64,000 nt of DNA from Actinomadura latina NBRC 106108 (GCF_001552195.1 NZ_BCQS01000003.1:124001-188000); one strand, 5' to 3'; counted from the first letter of the stretch, positions 17,764-27,667 are shown. Numbers and translations are program-made. The notes: a model not told the origin generated them from the letters alone.

Positions 17764-18507
17764 ATGGGCGATGAGGGCCGCGAGTACCGGGTCGAGGAGC
17801 TGGCGGCCGAGGCGGGGGTGCCCGTCCGGACGCTGCGCTACTACCAGGAGCGGCGGCTGCTGCCCGCGCCGCGGCGGCAGGGAAGGGTCGCCTACTACAA
17901 CGCGTCCCATCTGGGGCGGCTGCGCCTGATCGCGGATCTGCTCGACCGCGGCCACCGGCTGGACGGCATCGAGGAGCTGATCGCCGCCGCGGACGAGGGA
18001 CGCGACGTGACCGAACTGCTCGGCTACGAGTGGGCCGCCGCTACGCCGTGGGCGGAGCGCGAGTCGGCCGAGGTGAGCCCGGCGGAGCTGGCCGCGGTCT
18101 TCGACGGGCGGCTCACTCCGGAGATCATCGCGGAGGCGGCCGAGCTGGGCTACATCACGGTCGACGGCGAGCGGGTCGTGATCAACAGCCCGCGGCTGTT
18201 CGACGCGGCGGTCCAGCTCGTCCGGGCCGGGATCCCGCTGCGGTCGATCCTGGCCATGAGCTGGGAGCTGGAGGCCGCGTTCGACCGGATGGCGTTCGGC
18301 TTCGTCCAGCTGGTCAGGAGCGGGCTGCCGGACGACCGGGCCGGCGACCCGTCGCCGGACGAGCTGGACCGGCTGGCCGAGCTGGTCGGGCGGCTGCGCC
18401 CCATCGCCCGGACGGTCGCCGACGAGCATTTCGCCCGCGCGATGGACCGCCGCCTCACTAAGGACATTTCGGAGATCAAGGAGCACATCCGGCCTACGCG
18501 CCGGTAA
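17764..18507 (+). CDS. MerR family transcriptional regulator (paralogue 2)
   Basis: 247 residues, with MerR HTH YRVEELAAEAGVPVRTLRYY, wing RRLLPAPRRQGRVAYYNASH, and a long C-terminal domain that can be aligned by eye with the protein encoded at 13810–14562 (shared blocks: ATPWAERE / TTPWSNE, AAVFDGRLTP / AALFPGEVRP, AGIPLRSIL / AGVPLDAVL). ATG 17764 is chosen at the HTH start; GTG codons up to 39 nt upstream are in frame. A direct repeat CAGTGCCGAT occurs twice just upstream (about 17724 and 17739) and could be an operator. Confidence 0.87.
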   Translation: MGDEGREYRVEELAAEAGVPVRTLRYYQERRLLPAPRRQGRVAYYNASHLGRLRLIADLLDRGHRLDGIEELIAAADEGRDVTELLGYEWAAATPWAERESAEVSPAELAAVFDGRLTPEIIAEAAELGYITVDGERVVINSPRLFDAAVQLVRAGIPLRSILAMSWELEAAFDRMAFGFVQLVRSGLPDDRAGDPSPDELDRLAELVGRLRPIARTVADEHFARAMDRRLTKDISEIKEHIRPTRR

Positions 18508-18554
18508 CATACCCCTACCGCATCCCCGCGGGATTGCTTTACTCTCAGCAACAG

Positions 18555-18572
18555 TCCCAGTCTGCACTGGGA
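18555..18572 (+). promoter_or_regulatory. Inverted repeat upstream of the SDR gene
   Basis: TCCCAGT, CTGC, ACTGGGA: 7-bp arms with a 4-bp centre, 23 bp before the SDR start codon. Size and place suit a repressor operator or a 5'-UTR hairpin. The regulator is unknown; the MerR gene immediately upstream is a candidate. Confidence 0.4.
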
Positions 18573-18595
18573 ACGAGTCGCGAGGGGGTCGCACG

Positions 18596-19474
18596 GTGGC
18601 AGGGACGAACGACGGTCGGGTGGCAGTGGTGACGGGCGCCGCCCGTGGACTCGGCGCGCTGCTCGCCCGCGGGCTGGCGGACCGCGGCATGAAGGTGGCG
18701 CTGCTCGGCCTGGAACCCGCCGAGCTCGCCGAGACCGCCGCCGCCTGCGGCCCGGACGCCCGGCACTGGGAGGCCGACGTCACCGACGACGCGGCCCTTG
18801 CCCGGGTGGCGTCCGAGATCAAGGCGGTCTACGGCCGCGTCGACATCGTGATCGCGAACGCGGGCATCGCCACCGGCGGCCCGGTCGAGTACTCCGATCC
18901 GCGCACGTTCAGCCGCGTCATCGAGGTCAACCTGCTGGGCAGCGTCGCCACCGCCCGCGCTTTCCTGCCCGCGCTCCGCGAGAGCAAGGGCTACTTCTTT
19001 CAGGTCGCGTCGCTCGCCGCGCTGTGCCCGGCGCCGATGATGGCCGCGTACTGCGCCAGCAAGTCGGGTGTCGAGGCGTTCGCGCACAGCCTGCGCGCCG
19101 AGGTCGCCCACCACGGCGTCCGGGTCGGCGTCGGCTACCTCAGCTGGACGGACACCGACATGGTCCGCGGGGCCGACCAGGACGCCGCGCTCGCCGGCAT
19201 GCGGGCGAAGCTGCCGTTCCCGACCAACCGCACCTACCCGCTGGAGCCGACGGTCGATCGGCTGGTGGCCGGGATCCTGCGCCGCCGCGCCCACGTGTAC
19301 GGGCAGCGCTGGCTGCCGTTCCTGCAGGGCGTGCGCGCCTTCATCCCCGCGACCGTGACCCGGCACGCGCGCCGGCATCTCGCCGACTCCGAGAGCCAGT
19401 GGCTCGCCGCCGGCGCGGACACCCGCCTCGTCGGCGCGGGCGGTGCCGCCAACGAGACCCGGGACGTCGCATGA
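18596..19474 (+). CDS. Short-chain dehydrogenase/reductase (SDR)
   Basis: 292-residue NAD(P)-dependent oxidoreductase. Cofactor motif VVTGAARGLGALLA at residues about 10–23, ADV adenine contact, NAGIA, catalytic Ser in QVASLAAL and YCASK (Tyr/Lys). The long C-terminal region (RRAHVYGQRWLPFLQGVRAFIP) is typical of actinobacterial SDRs acting on lipophilic substrates; the substrate is unknown. GTG 18596 has CGAGGGGG 8 nt upstream. Its stop overlaps the start of the next gene (ATGA), so they form an operon. Confidence 0.9.
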   Translation: MAGTNDGRVAVVTGAARGLGALLARGLADRGMKVALLGLEPAELAETAAACGPDARHWEADVTDDAALARVASEIKAVYGRVDIVIANAGIATGGPVEYSDPRTFSRVIEVNLLGSVATARAFLPALRESKGYFFQVASLAALCPAPMMAAYCASKSGVEAFAHSLRAEVAHHGVRVGVGYLSWTDTDMVRGADQDAALAGMRAKLPFPTNRTYPLEPTVDRLVAGILRRRAHVYGQRWLPFLQGVRAFIPATVTRHARRHLADSESQWLAAGADTRLVGAGGAANETRDVA

Positions 19475-19923
19475 AGCCCGATCTGCAGCGCTTCCTCGCC
19501 GACCGCATCGACGAGATCACCGCGGAGATGGTCGGCGAGATCGCCGCCCGCGTCCCCGCCTACACGCACCTGCGGCCCGGCGAGATCTCCAACCTCGTCG
19601 AGGAGGCCATCGCGGTCTACTCGGGGGCGCGCGAGCCGCGCGCCGTGCTGCCGGTGTTCCGCGCGCTCGGCGCCGGCGAGGCCTGCGCCGGGCACGACGT
19701 CCGGCACCTGGAGTCCGCGCTGCGCACCGGCGCCCGCGTCCTCGTCCGCCGGACGGCCGGCGCCGCGGCCCGCCTCTACCCGCCGACGGCGGAGTTCATC
19801 ACGGTCATGGAGACCGCCTTCACCGCCGAGAGCGCGATCGTCGGGGCCGCGGTCGACGCCTACCGGCGGGCGGCGCGCCCCGCCGTGGCGCGCCGCCTCT
19901 ACCCGCTGCTGAGCGGCAACTGA
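19471..19923 (+). CDS. Stand-alone RsbRD/PucR N-terminal-like protein
   Basis: 150-residue all-helical protein. Its pattern (FLADRIDEITAEMVGEIAARVPAY, EISNLVEEAIAVY, HLESALRTGARVLVRR) resembles the N-terminal domain found in PucR-type regulators and RsbR-like proteins, here without any output domain. The start ATG overlaps the SDR stop, so co-translation is likely. Role unknown. The family call is from pattern only. Confidence 0.6.
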   Translation: MKPDLQRFLADRIDEITAEMVGEIAARVPAYTHLRPGEISNLVEEAIAVYSGAREPRAVLPVFRALGAGEACAGHDVRHLESALRTGARVLVRRTAGAAARLYPPTAEFITVMETAFTAESAIVGAAVDAYRRAARPAVARRLYPLLSGN

Positions 19924-19984
19924 CCGGCACGAGAGACCGCGGCGCCGGGCCGGTGAAAGGCCGCCGGGGTCGTCCGGCAGGCTG

Positions 19985-21643
19985 CTAGCGCTCCTGGACG
20001 GCCCTCTCGTTCGGGACGCAGTGCGTCATCTGCAGGCCGCCGACGTCCCGCGGGCCGTTCTTGCCGAGGTTCGCGAGCCGCTCCCGGTCCTCGTCGGTGA
20101 GGTCCTGGCCGGGCAGCGGATCCAGGTGCTGGACGTCGTCCGGCCCGATGCCGAGGCCCTCGCCGACGCGCAGCCCGAGGTCGTCCTCGACGAGCAGGAA
20201 ATGCCACACCATCCGTTCCTGGACGGGACGCGCGCACTCGGAGATGAGCTCGACGAAATTGCGCACGAGGTCGTCGCGCTCCCAGTCCTCCATGAGGCAG
20301 TAGCGCTGACCGGCCTGCTTGTAGTCGTTCGCCCGCGCGATGCGCTTGCGCGTCAGCCGGCCCCGGATCTCCGGACCCTGCTCGTCGTGCGCCGGGGACT
20401 GGCCTTCCCGCAGCCCGCCGGTAATCGACGGCTCGTAGTTCACGTGCGGGTTCTCGCCGCCGACGTCCACGTGGTAGGTCATCTGGCCGTCGCGCTGGTT
20501 CGTCCGCACATTCGCGCCCTTGGCGCGGTTGACGGGCAGCTGCAGATAGTTCGGCCCGACCCGGTAGCGCTGGGTGTCGCTGTAGGAGAACGTCCGCCCG
20601 ACGAGCATCTTGTCGTCGGAGAAGTCGAGGCCGTCGACCAGGACGCCGGTACCGAAGGAGATCTGCTCGTTCTCGGCGAAATTGTCGTCGACGTTCCGGT
20701 CCAGGACGATCCGCCCGACGGGCTTCGCGGGGAACTCGTTCTCGGGCCACACCTTGGTGTCGTCGAGCGGGTCGAAGTCGAGTTCCGGATGGTCGTGGTC
20801 GTCCATCATCTGGACGAGCAGCTCCCACTCCGGGAAGTCGCCGCGGTCGATGGCGTCGCGCAGGTCCTTCGTGGCGTGCCCGAGGTCGCCTGCCTGCACG
20901 TTCGCCGCGTCCTCCGCGGTCATGCTCCGCACGCCCTGCTTCGGCATCCAGTGGTACTTGACGAGCTTCGTCTCGCCCGACTCGTTCACCCACTTGTAGG
21001 TGTTCACGCCGAAGCCCTGCTGGTGCCGGTAGTCGGCCGGGATTCCGCGCGGGCTGAACACGTTGACGAGCATGTGCATCGACTCGGGGGTCTGCGACAT
21101 GAAGTCGAAGATGCGCGCCGGCTCCTGCCGGAACGTCACCGGATCCGGCTTGAGGGAGTGGATGACGTCCGGGAACTTGATGGCGTCCCGGATGAAGAAC
21201 ACCGCCAGGTTGTTCCCGACGAGGTCCCAGTTGCCGTCCTCGGTGTAGAACTTGATGGCGAATCCGCGCGGGTCGCGGGCGGTTTCCGAGGAGTCCCGCC
21301 CGCCGATGACCGTGGAGAAGCGAAGCGCGATCGGGGTGCGCTTTCCCTCCCGCTGGAACAGCTTGGCCCGCGTGTAGTTCGCGATGGGCTCGTCGCCCCA
21401 TTTCCCGTACGACTCGAAGAACCCGTGCGAGGTCGTGCCGCGCGCGTGCACGACCCTTTCCGGTATCCGCTCCCGGTCGAAGTGGCTGATCTTCTCCAGG
21501 AACTGGTAGTTCTCCAGCGTGGCCGGGCCCCGCGACCCGATCGTCCGCTGGTTCTGGTTGTCAGAGACCGGGTGGCCCTGCCGGTTGGTCAGCACCGGAC
21601 GATCGTCCCCCGGCTGCGGTCCCTTGCTCGCAACGTCCGTCAC
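19985..21643 (-). CDS. katA: Monofunctional haem catalase
   Basis: Decomposes hydrogen peroxide. 552 residues, in the range of small-subunit catalases with a C-terminal extension. The distal His is in [14 protein letters not shown], Asn-loop context is [21 protein letters not shown], and the proximal haem Tyr is in [14 protein letters not shown]. The NADPH-region block NYLQLPVNR is present. GTG 21643 is chosen because GAGAGGAG lies 8 nt upstream; a longer frame upstream reads as non-coding. The upstream direct repeats at 21682–21716 may control it. Confidence 0.95.
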   Translation of the reverse strand: MTDVASKGPQPGDDRPVLTNRQGHPVSDNQNQRTIGSRGPATLENYQFLEKISHFDRERIPERVVHARGTTSHGFFESYGKWGDEPIANYTRAKLFQREGKRTPIALRFSTVIGGRDSSETARDPRGFAIKFYTEDGNWDLVGNNLAVFFIRDAIKFPDVIHSLKPDPVTFRQEPARIFDFMSQTPESMHMLVNVFSPRGIPADYRHQQGFGVNTYKWVNESGETKLVKYHWMPKQGVRSMTAEDAANVQAGDLGHATKDLRDAIDRGDFPEWELLVQMMDDHDHPELDFDPLDDTKVWPENEFPAKPVGRIVLDRNVDDNFAENEQISFGTGVLVDGLDFSDDKMLVGRTFSYSDTQRYRVGPNYLQLPVNRAKGANVRTNQRDGQMTYHVDVGGENPHVNYEPSITGGLREGQSPAHDEQGPEIRGRLTRKRIARANDYKQAGQRYCLMEDWERDDLVRNFVELISECARPVQERMVWHFLLVEDDLGLRVGEGLGIGPDDVQHLDPLPGQDLTDEDRERLANLGKNGPRDVGGLQMTHCVPNERAVQER

Positions 21644-21681
21644 GACGCCTGCTCCTCTCCACGTCCTCCGGTGCGCCCTAC

Positions 21682-21716
21682 CCGAAAACGAGCAAGTAAA
21701 CGGTCCGAAACGAGCA
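21682..21716 (-). promoter_or_regulatory. Direct repeats upstream of the catalase gene
   Basis: CGAAAACGAGCAA (21682–21694) and CGAAACGAGCAA (21705–21716) repeat with 23-bp periodicity, about two helical turns, 39–73 bp before the catalase start. They stand out as A-rich in GC-rich DNA. This is what a peroxide- or iron-responsive operator could look like, but no known consensus was matched. Confidence 0.45.
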
Positions 21717-21831
21717 AAGACGCCTGTCGCTGCGGGCGGCCCGGCCCTCACCGCTCCCGGCCGGACGCGGGGAGCCTGCGAGGATGGGGCGGATGATCCA
21801 ACGTCGACCCTCGCGCCTTGATGTGGACCCG

Positions 21832-23769
21832 TCATGCGCGGAGGGCGGCGGCGAGGTCGTCGAGGTACCGGGAGACCGGGCCGAGGGTGAGGACGCCGCT
21901 GCCCGCGCCGGCCAGTTCGGCGGCGGCCGGGGCGAGCGCGTCGTGGGCGCGTTGCATCGTCTCATGGTCGGCCACGGCCAGGGCCGCTGTGGCGGTCAGG
22001 CACCACAGGGCCTCGAACAGCAGGTCGCGCGGGGGGTCGGGGACGTCCCGCAGTGCGGCGGCGGCCTCGTTGTCCGGACGGCCGCGCGCCAGCAGCACCA
22101 GGGGACGCGCCCACGGCTCGTAGGGCCCCCAGTCGGACGGGCCGGTCTGGGCGGGCCGCCGGTGCTGGACGCGCAGGGAGAGGAGGGCGAGCGGCAGCAG
22201 CCCGTCCTCCAGGCCCGGCATGCCGGAGCTCCGCGTGCGCGCGGCGGCGTTCCGGTAGGCGGCCTCCGCCTCCGCCAGACCGGCGCCGGACGCGGCGAGG
22301 CGCAAGGCCCGGTACCAGGTGGTGAAGACGCCCACCAGCGGACGTTCGTGACGTTCCGCCAGGCGGTCGGCGGCGGCCGCGTGCTCGTCCGCCGCGCCGA
22401 AATCGCCGAGCGCGCTGCGCGCCTGCACGCGGATCAGCCGCCCGAGCACCTCATAGTTCGCCAGGTCGTGCCGGACGGACAGGCCGACCAGCTCGGCGCC
22501 GATCTCGTCCCGTCGTGGAGCCGACCCCGCCCGGTCGAAGGACTGCATGAACACGCCGTTCAGCGTGAAGGCGAGCAGCGCCGGATCGTCCAGGTCGCGG
22601 GCGGCCTCCTCCGCTTCCCGAGCCGCCTCGCGTGCCCGTTTCGTGCCGGTGCCGCGCGACTCCAGGGCGATCGTGGCGAGCAGCCGGGCCCGCGCGGCGC
22701 CGTGCCCGGCCGGGAGCGCGGCGAGAGCGCGCTCGGCCGCCGCCACGACCCGGGCCGCCTGCGGCGGATCGTCCGAGCGGGTCCAGATCGCCGGGACGTC
22801 GTACGCGCCGATCACCCGCGCGGTGAGTTCCGGGTCGCCGAGTTCCTCGGCCGCGGTGATCGCCGGCATCCGCTGCTCACGGGCCGCCTCCAGACCCCCG
22901 CCGCCGGTCACCGCGAGGTTGCGCAGGAGGCCGACCGTCGACTCCAGGCGGGACCGTGCCCCGGTCGCCACGGTGCGGTCGTAGGCTTCGGCCGCCTGAG
23001 CCCACAACCGCGACGCCGCGTCCAGGTGGTCGGCCTGGCGGAGGACGTCCTCTTCTAGGCGGCGCAGGTCCGGGCCTGGGTCGATCCCCAGTTGCTCTAC
23101 GAGGAGTCCTCGTGCTCGGCGAAGTACTGCCAGCGCGTCCCCCTGGCGGCCGGTGCGGTAGAGGGCGAGCGCGAGCAGGCGCCAGGCGTCCTCGCGCCAT
23201 GGATGCTCGGCGACGTGCGCGTCCAGGTCCGGCACCGCGTCCGCGGCCCGGCCCAGCGCCAATTGCGCCTCGGCTCGCAGCTCGATCGCGCGCAACCGCA
23301 GCTCCGCCAGCCGGGACCGCTCCGCGCGCGCCCAATGCTCGTCGGCGAACTCCGCGTAGGCGGGGCCGCGCCACAGGCCGAGCGCCTCGCCGAGGTCTTC
23401 GAGCCGGGCCGCCGGGGGACGCGTCGCGGCCACGGCCTCCTCGAAACGCCAGGCGTCCACCCCGTCCGGGCCGGGGCGCAGCGCATATCCCGGCCCTTCG
23501 GTGACCAGTAGCCGGGAGGGCGCCCTGGGTGGACGAGCGGGCTCCAGGACGCGCCGCAAGGCCGCCACGAACGTGCGCACCGCCCCGACGCCGTCCGATG
23601 GCGGGTCCGTCCAGAGGTCGTCCACCAGCAGAGAAACCGGGACGATCCGCCCACGCGCGATGATCAGGCGGGCCAGCACCGCGCGGTGCCGCGGCCCCTT
23701 CAGGGCGATCGCGTTCCCGGACCCGTCCCAGGCCGTCACCGGGCCCAGCACCCCGAACAGGACGTCCAC
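21832..23769 (-). CDS. BTAD/AfsR-like transcriptional regulator
   Basis: 645 residues. N-terminal OmpR-like winged helix ([47 protein letters not shown], each in part), then the BTAD helical domain (about residues 100–245: [50 protein letters not shown]). The remaining 400 residues are helical repeats with no NB-ARC module. Start GTG 23769 lies 7 nt after TACGGT (leaderless). Only 59 bp separate it from the divergent alpha/beta hydrolase, its likeliest target. Confidence 0.88.
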   Translation of the reverse strand: MDVLFGVLGPVTAWDGSGNAIALKGPRHRAVLARLIIARGRIVPVSLLVDDLWTDPPSDGVGAVRTFVAALRRVLEPARPPRAPSRLLVTEGPGYALRPGPDGVDAWRFEEAVAATRPPAARLEDLGEALGLWRGPAYAEFADEHWARAERSRLAELRLRAIELRAEAQLALGRAADAVPDLDAHVAEHPWREDAWRLLALALYRTGRQGDALAVLRRARGLLVEQLGIDPGPDLRRLEEDVLRQADHLDAASRLWAQAAEAYDRTVATGARSRLESTVGLLRNLAVTGGGGLEAAREQRMPAITAAEELGDPELTARVIGAYDVPAIWTRSDDPPQAARVVAAAERALAALPAGHGAARARLLATIALESRGTGTKRAREAAREAEEAARDLDDPALLAFTLNGVFMQSFDRAGSAPRRDEIGAELVGLSVRHDLANYEVLGRLIRVQARSALGDFGAADEHAAAADRLAERHERPLVGVFTTWYRALRLAASGAGLAEAEAAYRNAAARTRSSGMPGLEDGLLPLALLSLRVQHRRPAQTGPSDWGPYEPWARPLVLLARGRPDNEAAAALRDVPDPPRDLLFEALWCLTATAALAVADHETMQRAHDALAPAAAELAGAGSGVLTLGPVSRYLDDLAAALRA

Positions 23770-23776
23770 GGCCGCC

Positions 23777-23782
23777 ACCGTA
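23777..23782 (-). promoter_or_regulatory. Candidate -10 box (TACGGT), leaderless BTAD gene
   Basis: TACGGT on the minus strand ends 7 nt before GTG 23769. The GTG three codons upstream (23778) overlaps the box and is therefore less likely. Confidence 0.45.
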
Positions 23783-23828
23783 CAGCGCGCTCATCGGATG
23801 CTCATTCGCGCCGGGCAGCGTTGGGGGC

Positions 23829-24692
23829 ATGCCGACCATCACTGGATTCGAATACGAGCGCGTCCCTGTCGCGGAGGACGTTTCCCTCAATGTGGCCGTG
23901 GGAGGGTCGGGTTCACCGATCGTCCTTCTGCACGGCTTTCCGCAGACGCACCTGATGTGGAGGCACGTCGCCGAGGACCTCGCCGCCGACCACACCGTCA
24001 TCTGCCCCGACCTCCGTGGATACGGCGCCAGTGACAAGCCGGACGCGGGCTACTCCAAGCGCACCATGGCCGCCGACATCGTCGCCTTGGCGCGCGCGCT
24101 CGGCCACGACCGGTTCGCCCTGGCCGGCCATGACCGCGGCGCCCTCGTCGCGTTCCGCGCCGGCCTCGACCACCCCGACGTCATCACCCACCTGGCCTGC
24201 CTCGATGTCCTGCCGACCCTGGACATGTGGGACGTCATGCACGGCACCACCGCCGCCGTGGGCTTCCACCTCTACCTGATGGCCCAGCCGCCCGGCCTGC
24301 CCGAGCAGCTGATCGGCGGTGCCCCGGACGCGTTCTTCGGCCACTTCCTCGACCTGTGGGGGAATGACCCGTCCGCGATCCCGCCCGACGTCCGGGCCGC
24401 CTACCTGGCCGCCTGCCGTGACGCGATCCCGTCGATCGTCGCCGACTACCGCGCGTCCGCCGGCGTCGACGTCGACCACGACGAGACCGACCGCGACGCC
24501 GGGAACCGGCTGCGGATGCCCGTCGCCGTCCTCCAGCAGGACTGGGGCGCGGCCCTCGGCTACGACGCCGTCGCGCTCTGGCGCGCCTGGGCGTCCGATC
24601 TCCACCACGGCACCGTGACCTGCGGCCACTTCATGGCCGAGGAGGCCCCCGCGGAGATCACCAAGGCCCTCCGCGCCCTCCTGGCCCGCTAG
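23829..24692 (+). CDS. Alpha/beta hydrolase, haloacetate dehalogenase/epoxide hydrolase type
   Basis: 287 residues. The oxyanion motif is LLHGFPQTHLMWRHVA, the strand ICPDLRGYGASDKP follows, and the nucleophile elbow is GHDRGALVA, so the nucleophile is Asp rather than Ser, as in haloalkane/fluoroacetate dehalogenases and epoxide hydrolases. The C-terminal His is in TCGHFMAEEAP. The true substrate cannot be read from sequence. It is divergent from the BTAD regulator. Confidence 0.85.
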   Translation: MPTITGFEYERVPVAEDVSLNVAVGGSGSPIVLLHGFPQTHLMWRHVAEDLAADHTVICPDLRGYGASDKPDAGYSKRTMAADIVALARALGHDRFALAGHDRGALVAFRAGLDHPDVITHLACLDVLPTLDMWDVMHGTTAAVGFHLYLMAQPPGLPEQLIGGAPDAFFGHFLDLWGNDPSAIPPDVRAAYLAACRDAIPSIVADYRASAGVDVDHDETDRDAGNRLRMPVAVLQQDWGAALGYDAVALWRAWASDLHHGTVTCGHFMAEEAPAEITKALRALLAR

Positions 24693-24725
24693 GACGCGGT
24701 GGACGGGCGGCGATCAGCGCGCTAC

Positions 24726-24742
24726 CAGGGCGGCCCGCCCTG
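24726..24742. terminator. Inverted repeat between convergent genes
   Basis: CAGGGCGG and CCGCCCTG flank a single C, between the stops of the convergent hydrolase (24692) and amidase (24751) genes. Position suits a bidirectional terminator; no T-run is present. Confidence 0.5.
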
Positions 24743-24750
24743 CAGATCGC

Positions 24751-25584
24751 TTACCGGAAGTAGTTCTCGAACCCGTGCGCCATCGATTCGGCCATGCGCT
24801 GCCGGAACGAGGCGCTGGACATCTTCGCCGCGTCCCCCGGGTTCGCCATGTTGCCGCACTCGATGAACGCGGCGGGCACCGTGGACATGTTCAGCCCGCC
24901 CAGGTCATCGCGCTGGTCGAGGCCGTCCTTGCCGATGTAGGTGGCGAACGGCAGGCCCGTCCCCGCGCGGTAGGCGTCGCGCACCGCGAGCCCGAGCCGG
25001 TGTGATTCGTCCACGATGTCCTTGTTCTTGCCCACGGGCAGCGGGACGATGACGTGGAACCCGTGCCCGGACGCGGCGGAGCCGTCGGCATGGATCGACA
25101 GCGTCGCGTCCGCGTGCACATCGTTGGCGAGCGCCGCGCGCTCCGTGATGCACGGGCCGACACCGGTGTCGTTCTTGCGCGTCAGCGTCACCTTCGCGCC
25201 CTCGGCCAGCAACTGCCGCGCAAGCCGGTTCGCCACGTCCCAGGTGAACGCGTGCTCGCTGTAGCCATCGGGCGTACTGGTGCCGGTCGTGTTGCACGCC
25301 TTGTAGCCGTTCCCGACGAAGACCTGCTTGTTGATCTCCTCAGGGTGGGACGCGTTGGCGCCGTTGTGCCCGGGGTCGAGCACGATCACCTTCCCCTTCA
25401 CCGGAGACGCGCTCTCTGTGGCGGACTTGCCCGTCGCCGGTGTCTCGCGTCCGCCGCCGCCCGACGACCCGCCCCCCGACGACCCGCCGCACGCGACCAG
25501 CAACCCGAGACACAACACCGCCCCGGCCACCGGACCACCCGCATACCCCCGCACAAGCCCGCCTCCCCCGAAGCCGCCCTCCAT
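24751..25584 (-). CDS. N-acetylmuramoyl-L-alanine amidase (Amidase_3), lipoprotein
   Basis: Zinc amidase that removes the peptide from peptidoglycan. 277 residues at most, with a lipobox-like LLVACGG after the hydrophobic stretch AVLCLGLL, then a Gly/Ser linker and the catalytic domain. Zinc ligands and the catalytic Glu are seen in LDPGHNGANAS, LSIHADGSAASGHGF and AFIECGNMANP. The layout resembles mycobacterial Ami1 (Rv3717), with a lipid anchor instead of a plain signal. The start is uncertain: a GTG at LVRGYAG would remove nine residues. Confidence 0.88.
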   Translation of the reverse strand: MEGGFGGGGLVRGYAGGPVAGAVLCLGLLVACGGSSGGGSSGGGGRETPATGKSATESASPVKGKVIVLDPGHNGANASHPEEINKQVFVGNGYKACNTTGTSTPDGYSEHAFTWDVANRLARQLLAEGAKVTLTRKNDTGVGPCITERAALANDVHADATLSIHADGSAASGHGFHVIVPLPVGKNKDIVDESHRLGLAVRDAYRAGTGLPFATYIGKDGLDQRDDLGGLNMSTVPAAFIECGNMANPGDAAKMSSASFRQRMAESMAHGFENYFR

Positions 25585-25670
25585 CCCACTCAGTCTGCAC
25601 CCAGAGCCATCAGCCCAAACGCTCGGATCCGGCCGGCGGGGCAGGCATCAGCCGGCGGATCCCGATGAAC

Positions 25671-25714
25671 GCGCGTTGGGTGGGACGCCCCGCAGGACGT
25701 CCCACCCAATGCGC
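25671..25714 (-). terminator. Strong hairpin 3' of the lipase gene
   Basis: 17-bp arms (GCGCGTTGGGTGGGACG and CGTCCCACCCAATGCGC, one G·T-type mismatch) around a 10-nt loop, 17 bp beyond the lipase stop codon. Confidence 0.75.
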
Positions 25715-25730
25715 TTGGCGGGGGGCCGGG

Positions 25731-26402
25731 TCAGCTCTTGGTGAACTGGGCGATGGCGCCGAGGGTCACCGCGTCGGTGAGGTAGCCGAGGTGTGTCTGG
25801 CAGACCACGTAGTGGTTGTTCGCGCCGCTCAGACGGGTGCTGGTGTAGGGGATGATGATGCCGTCGCAGGGCGAGTACCAGGTCGCGTACTGCGTGTTGC
25901 CCGGCGTCTCGTCGCCCGCGCTGATCTGCTGGATGAAGGACGAACCGGGAAGCATCTGGCGGCACGTCGCGAAGATGGTGCAGGCACTGGCGAACGTGGT
26001 CCCGTGGTTGGCGCCCGCGATCGAGGCCAGGTGCGCGACGTTGCCGTTGCCGTTGAGGACCTTCAGGTAGTACTGGCTGACCAACCCGCCCATGGAGTGG
26101 TTGACGATGTCGACCTGGGAGGCGCCCGTCCGCGACTTCACCTGGTTGACGTACGAGGCGAGACCGGCGGCGTTCTGCTTGTTGTCGCCGTAGGAGTTGT
26201 ACTCGTACGCGAACAGCTGGTCGCTGCTGTAACCGGCGGCGCGGAACACCGACATGGCCGTGACCCAGTTGGACGCGCTACCGGTGTAGCCGTGCACGAA
26301 CACGACGGGGCGCGGGCCGGCGGCGTTCGCCGGGGCCAGTCCGAGCCCGAATGTCGCCAGCGCCGCGCACAGGGCCACGAGCGATCCGAGGATCCGTTTC
26401 AT
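25731..26402 (-). CDS. Secreted lipase (LipA/EstA-type alpha/beta hydrolase)
   Basis: 223 residues. Signal peptide MKRILGSLVALCAALATFG…ANA is followed by the fold start PVVFVHGYTGSASNWVT. The nucleophile Ser is in IVNHSMGGLVSQYYL, Asp probably in SPCDGIIIPYTS (DGI) and His in THLGYLTD. This is the compact, lidless lipase/esterase family. Start ATG 26402 has GGAGG 6–7 nt upstream; ten further in-frame residues upstream are not needed. Confidence 0.9.
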   Translation of the reverse strand: MKRILGSLVALCAALATFGLGLAPANAAGPRPVVFVHGYTGSASNWVTAMSVFRAAGYSSDQLFAYEYNSYGDNKQNAAGLASYVNQVKSRTGASQVDIVNHSMGGLVSQYYLKVLNGNGNVAHLASIAGANHGTTFASACTIFATCRQMLPGSSFIQQISAGDETPGNTQYATWYSPCDGIIIPYTSTRLSGANNHYVVCQTHLGYLTDAVTLGAIAQFTKS

Positions 26403-26500
26403 GGGGCCTCCAGGGGTGGGGTGAACCAACGCCCTGAACTGTGACCTCTCGGATCCGCTCCCGCATCGGCGAAATCACCGGTCTCATGCCGGTGGCCGGG

Positions 26501-27397
26501 TCAGGTGGACCAGACGAAACCCTTGGCGTTACCGCCCGCGATCCGTCCGGTACCGGTGCCGTACTGGACGACCTGGAACCGCACGCGGTAGCCGTTGCGC
26601 ACCGTGTCCGCCGCGACGTTGTAGTGGAGGAACGTCGAACCATTGCTGGCGACGTATTCGGCGATCGGGCCGTTGTCGACGCCGCCGCCCGACTCGGCGC
26701 GCTCGATCACGCGCGCCTGCAGCTCCGTGCCCGGCGGCAGTCCCTCGATCCGGACGTTCGCGGTGAGCGCGTAGCGGGCGGAGCCGATGATGAGCGACGG
26801 CCCGCCCTGGTTCCAGTGGTGGTGCGCCGAGTCGGAGTACTCCTTGCCCCAGTTGATCGTCACCCACTCGCCGGGCGGGAGGTCCTGCCCCTCCGTCATC
26901 CCGACGGACACGTAATCCGGCATGTCGTCCTCCTCGATCTCGGCGGGCATCCCGGCCCGCACCCACGCGTACAGCTGGTCGCCCGGACAGGACGTGGCGT
27001 ACACGTCGCGGTGCCCGAGCTTCGCCAGGTTCCGGCCCGCACGCCGGCCGGCCTCGTCGTACAGCGCCCGGATGGACCGCGTGGCCGCCGTCGTGGCGTC
27101 GCCGTCCCGTCCGATCATGCAGACGCCGATCCCGGACGCGTTGTGGCCCGGCGCGTGCGCGCCGACCGTCAGCCACCCGCGGCCCTCGTAGATCCGGCCC
27201 TGGACGTCGACCAGGAAGTTGTAGCCGATATCGGACCAGCCGCGTCCGTCCATGTGAAAGTCCTGGATCGACCGCACCGACTGCGTGGTGGGGCCTTCGG
27301 AGTAATGGACGATGAACTCGGTTCGGTCTCCCCAGCTGACCGTCGAGCGGGACCGCGGGGCGCGGGCGCCCCACTCCGCCCGGCTGATGATGTCCAC
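26501..27397 (-). CDS. PGRP/Amidase_2-type N-acetylmuramoyl-L-alanine amidase with C-terminal beta domain
   Basis: 298 residues without a signal peptide. The N-terminal domain (residues 1–160) starts IISRAEWGARAPR and shows zinc His in FIVHYSEGP, DIGYNFLVD, and HRDVYATSCPGD, the PGRP pattern. The C-terminal 130 residues are beta-rich (EWVTINWGKEYSDSAHHHW; NVRIEGLPPGTELQARVIE) and may bind wall polymers. A signal-less amidase of this kind is often phage-derived lysin-like. GTG 27397 has GGAGGA 6 nt upstream, which rules out the longer TTG start. Confidence 0.85.
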   Translation of the reverse strand: MDIISRAEWGARAPRSRSTVSWGDRTEFIVHYSEGPTTQSVRSIQDFHMDGRGWSDIGYNFLVDVQGRIYEGRGWLTVGAHAPGHNASGIGVCMIGRDGDATTAATRSIRALYDEAGRRAGRNLAKLGHRDVYATSCPGDQLYAWVRAGMPAEIEEDDMPDYVSVGMTEGQDLPPGEWVTINWGKEYSDSAHHHWNQGGPSLIIGSARYALTANVRIEGLPPGTELQARVIERAESGGGVDNGPIAEYVASNGSTFLHYNVAADTVRNGYRVRFQVVQYGTGTGRIAGGNAKGFVWST

Positions 27398-27667
27398 GGC
27401 CGGTCCTCCCAACGGATTGCAACGTGACCGGAAAGCCTAGGCGCTTCGCCGATGGCGTTCGCCTCGAACAGGTGAACAGCCGTCCAAGCCGCACCAAGAC
27501 CGGCTTTACCCCGCCCTCTCTCCGCCAACCAAACCGCGGGACCAGCAATCCGAAACAGAGAGCGATGATGTGCTTACCAAGAGTCTCCGGTGGGCATAGC
27601 TGACCGGCATGGGGAGGACGCCGGGACGGCTCGCCGGCTGCGGCGACGGGGGTTCGGGAGGCGCCGC

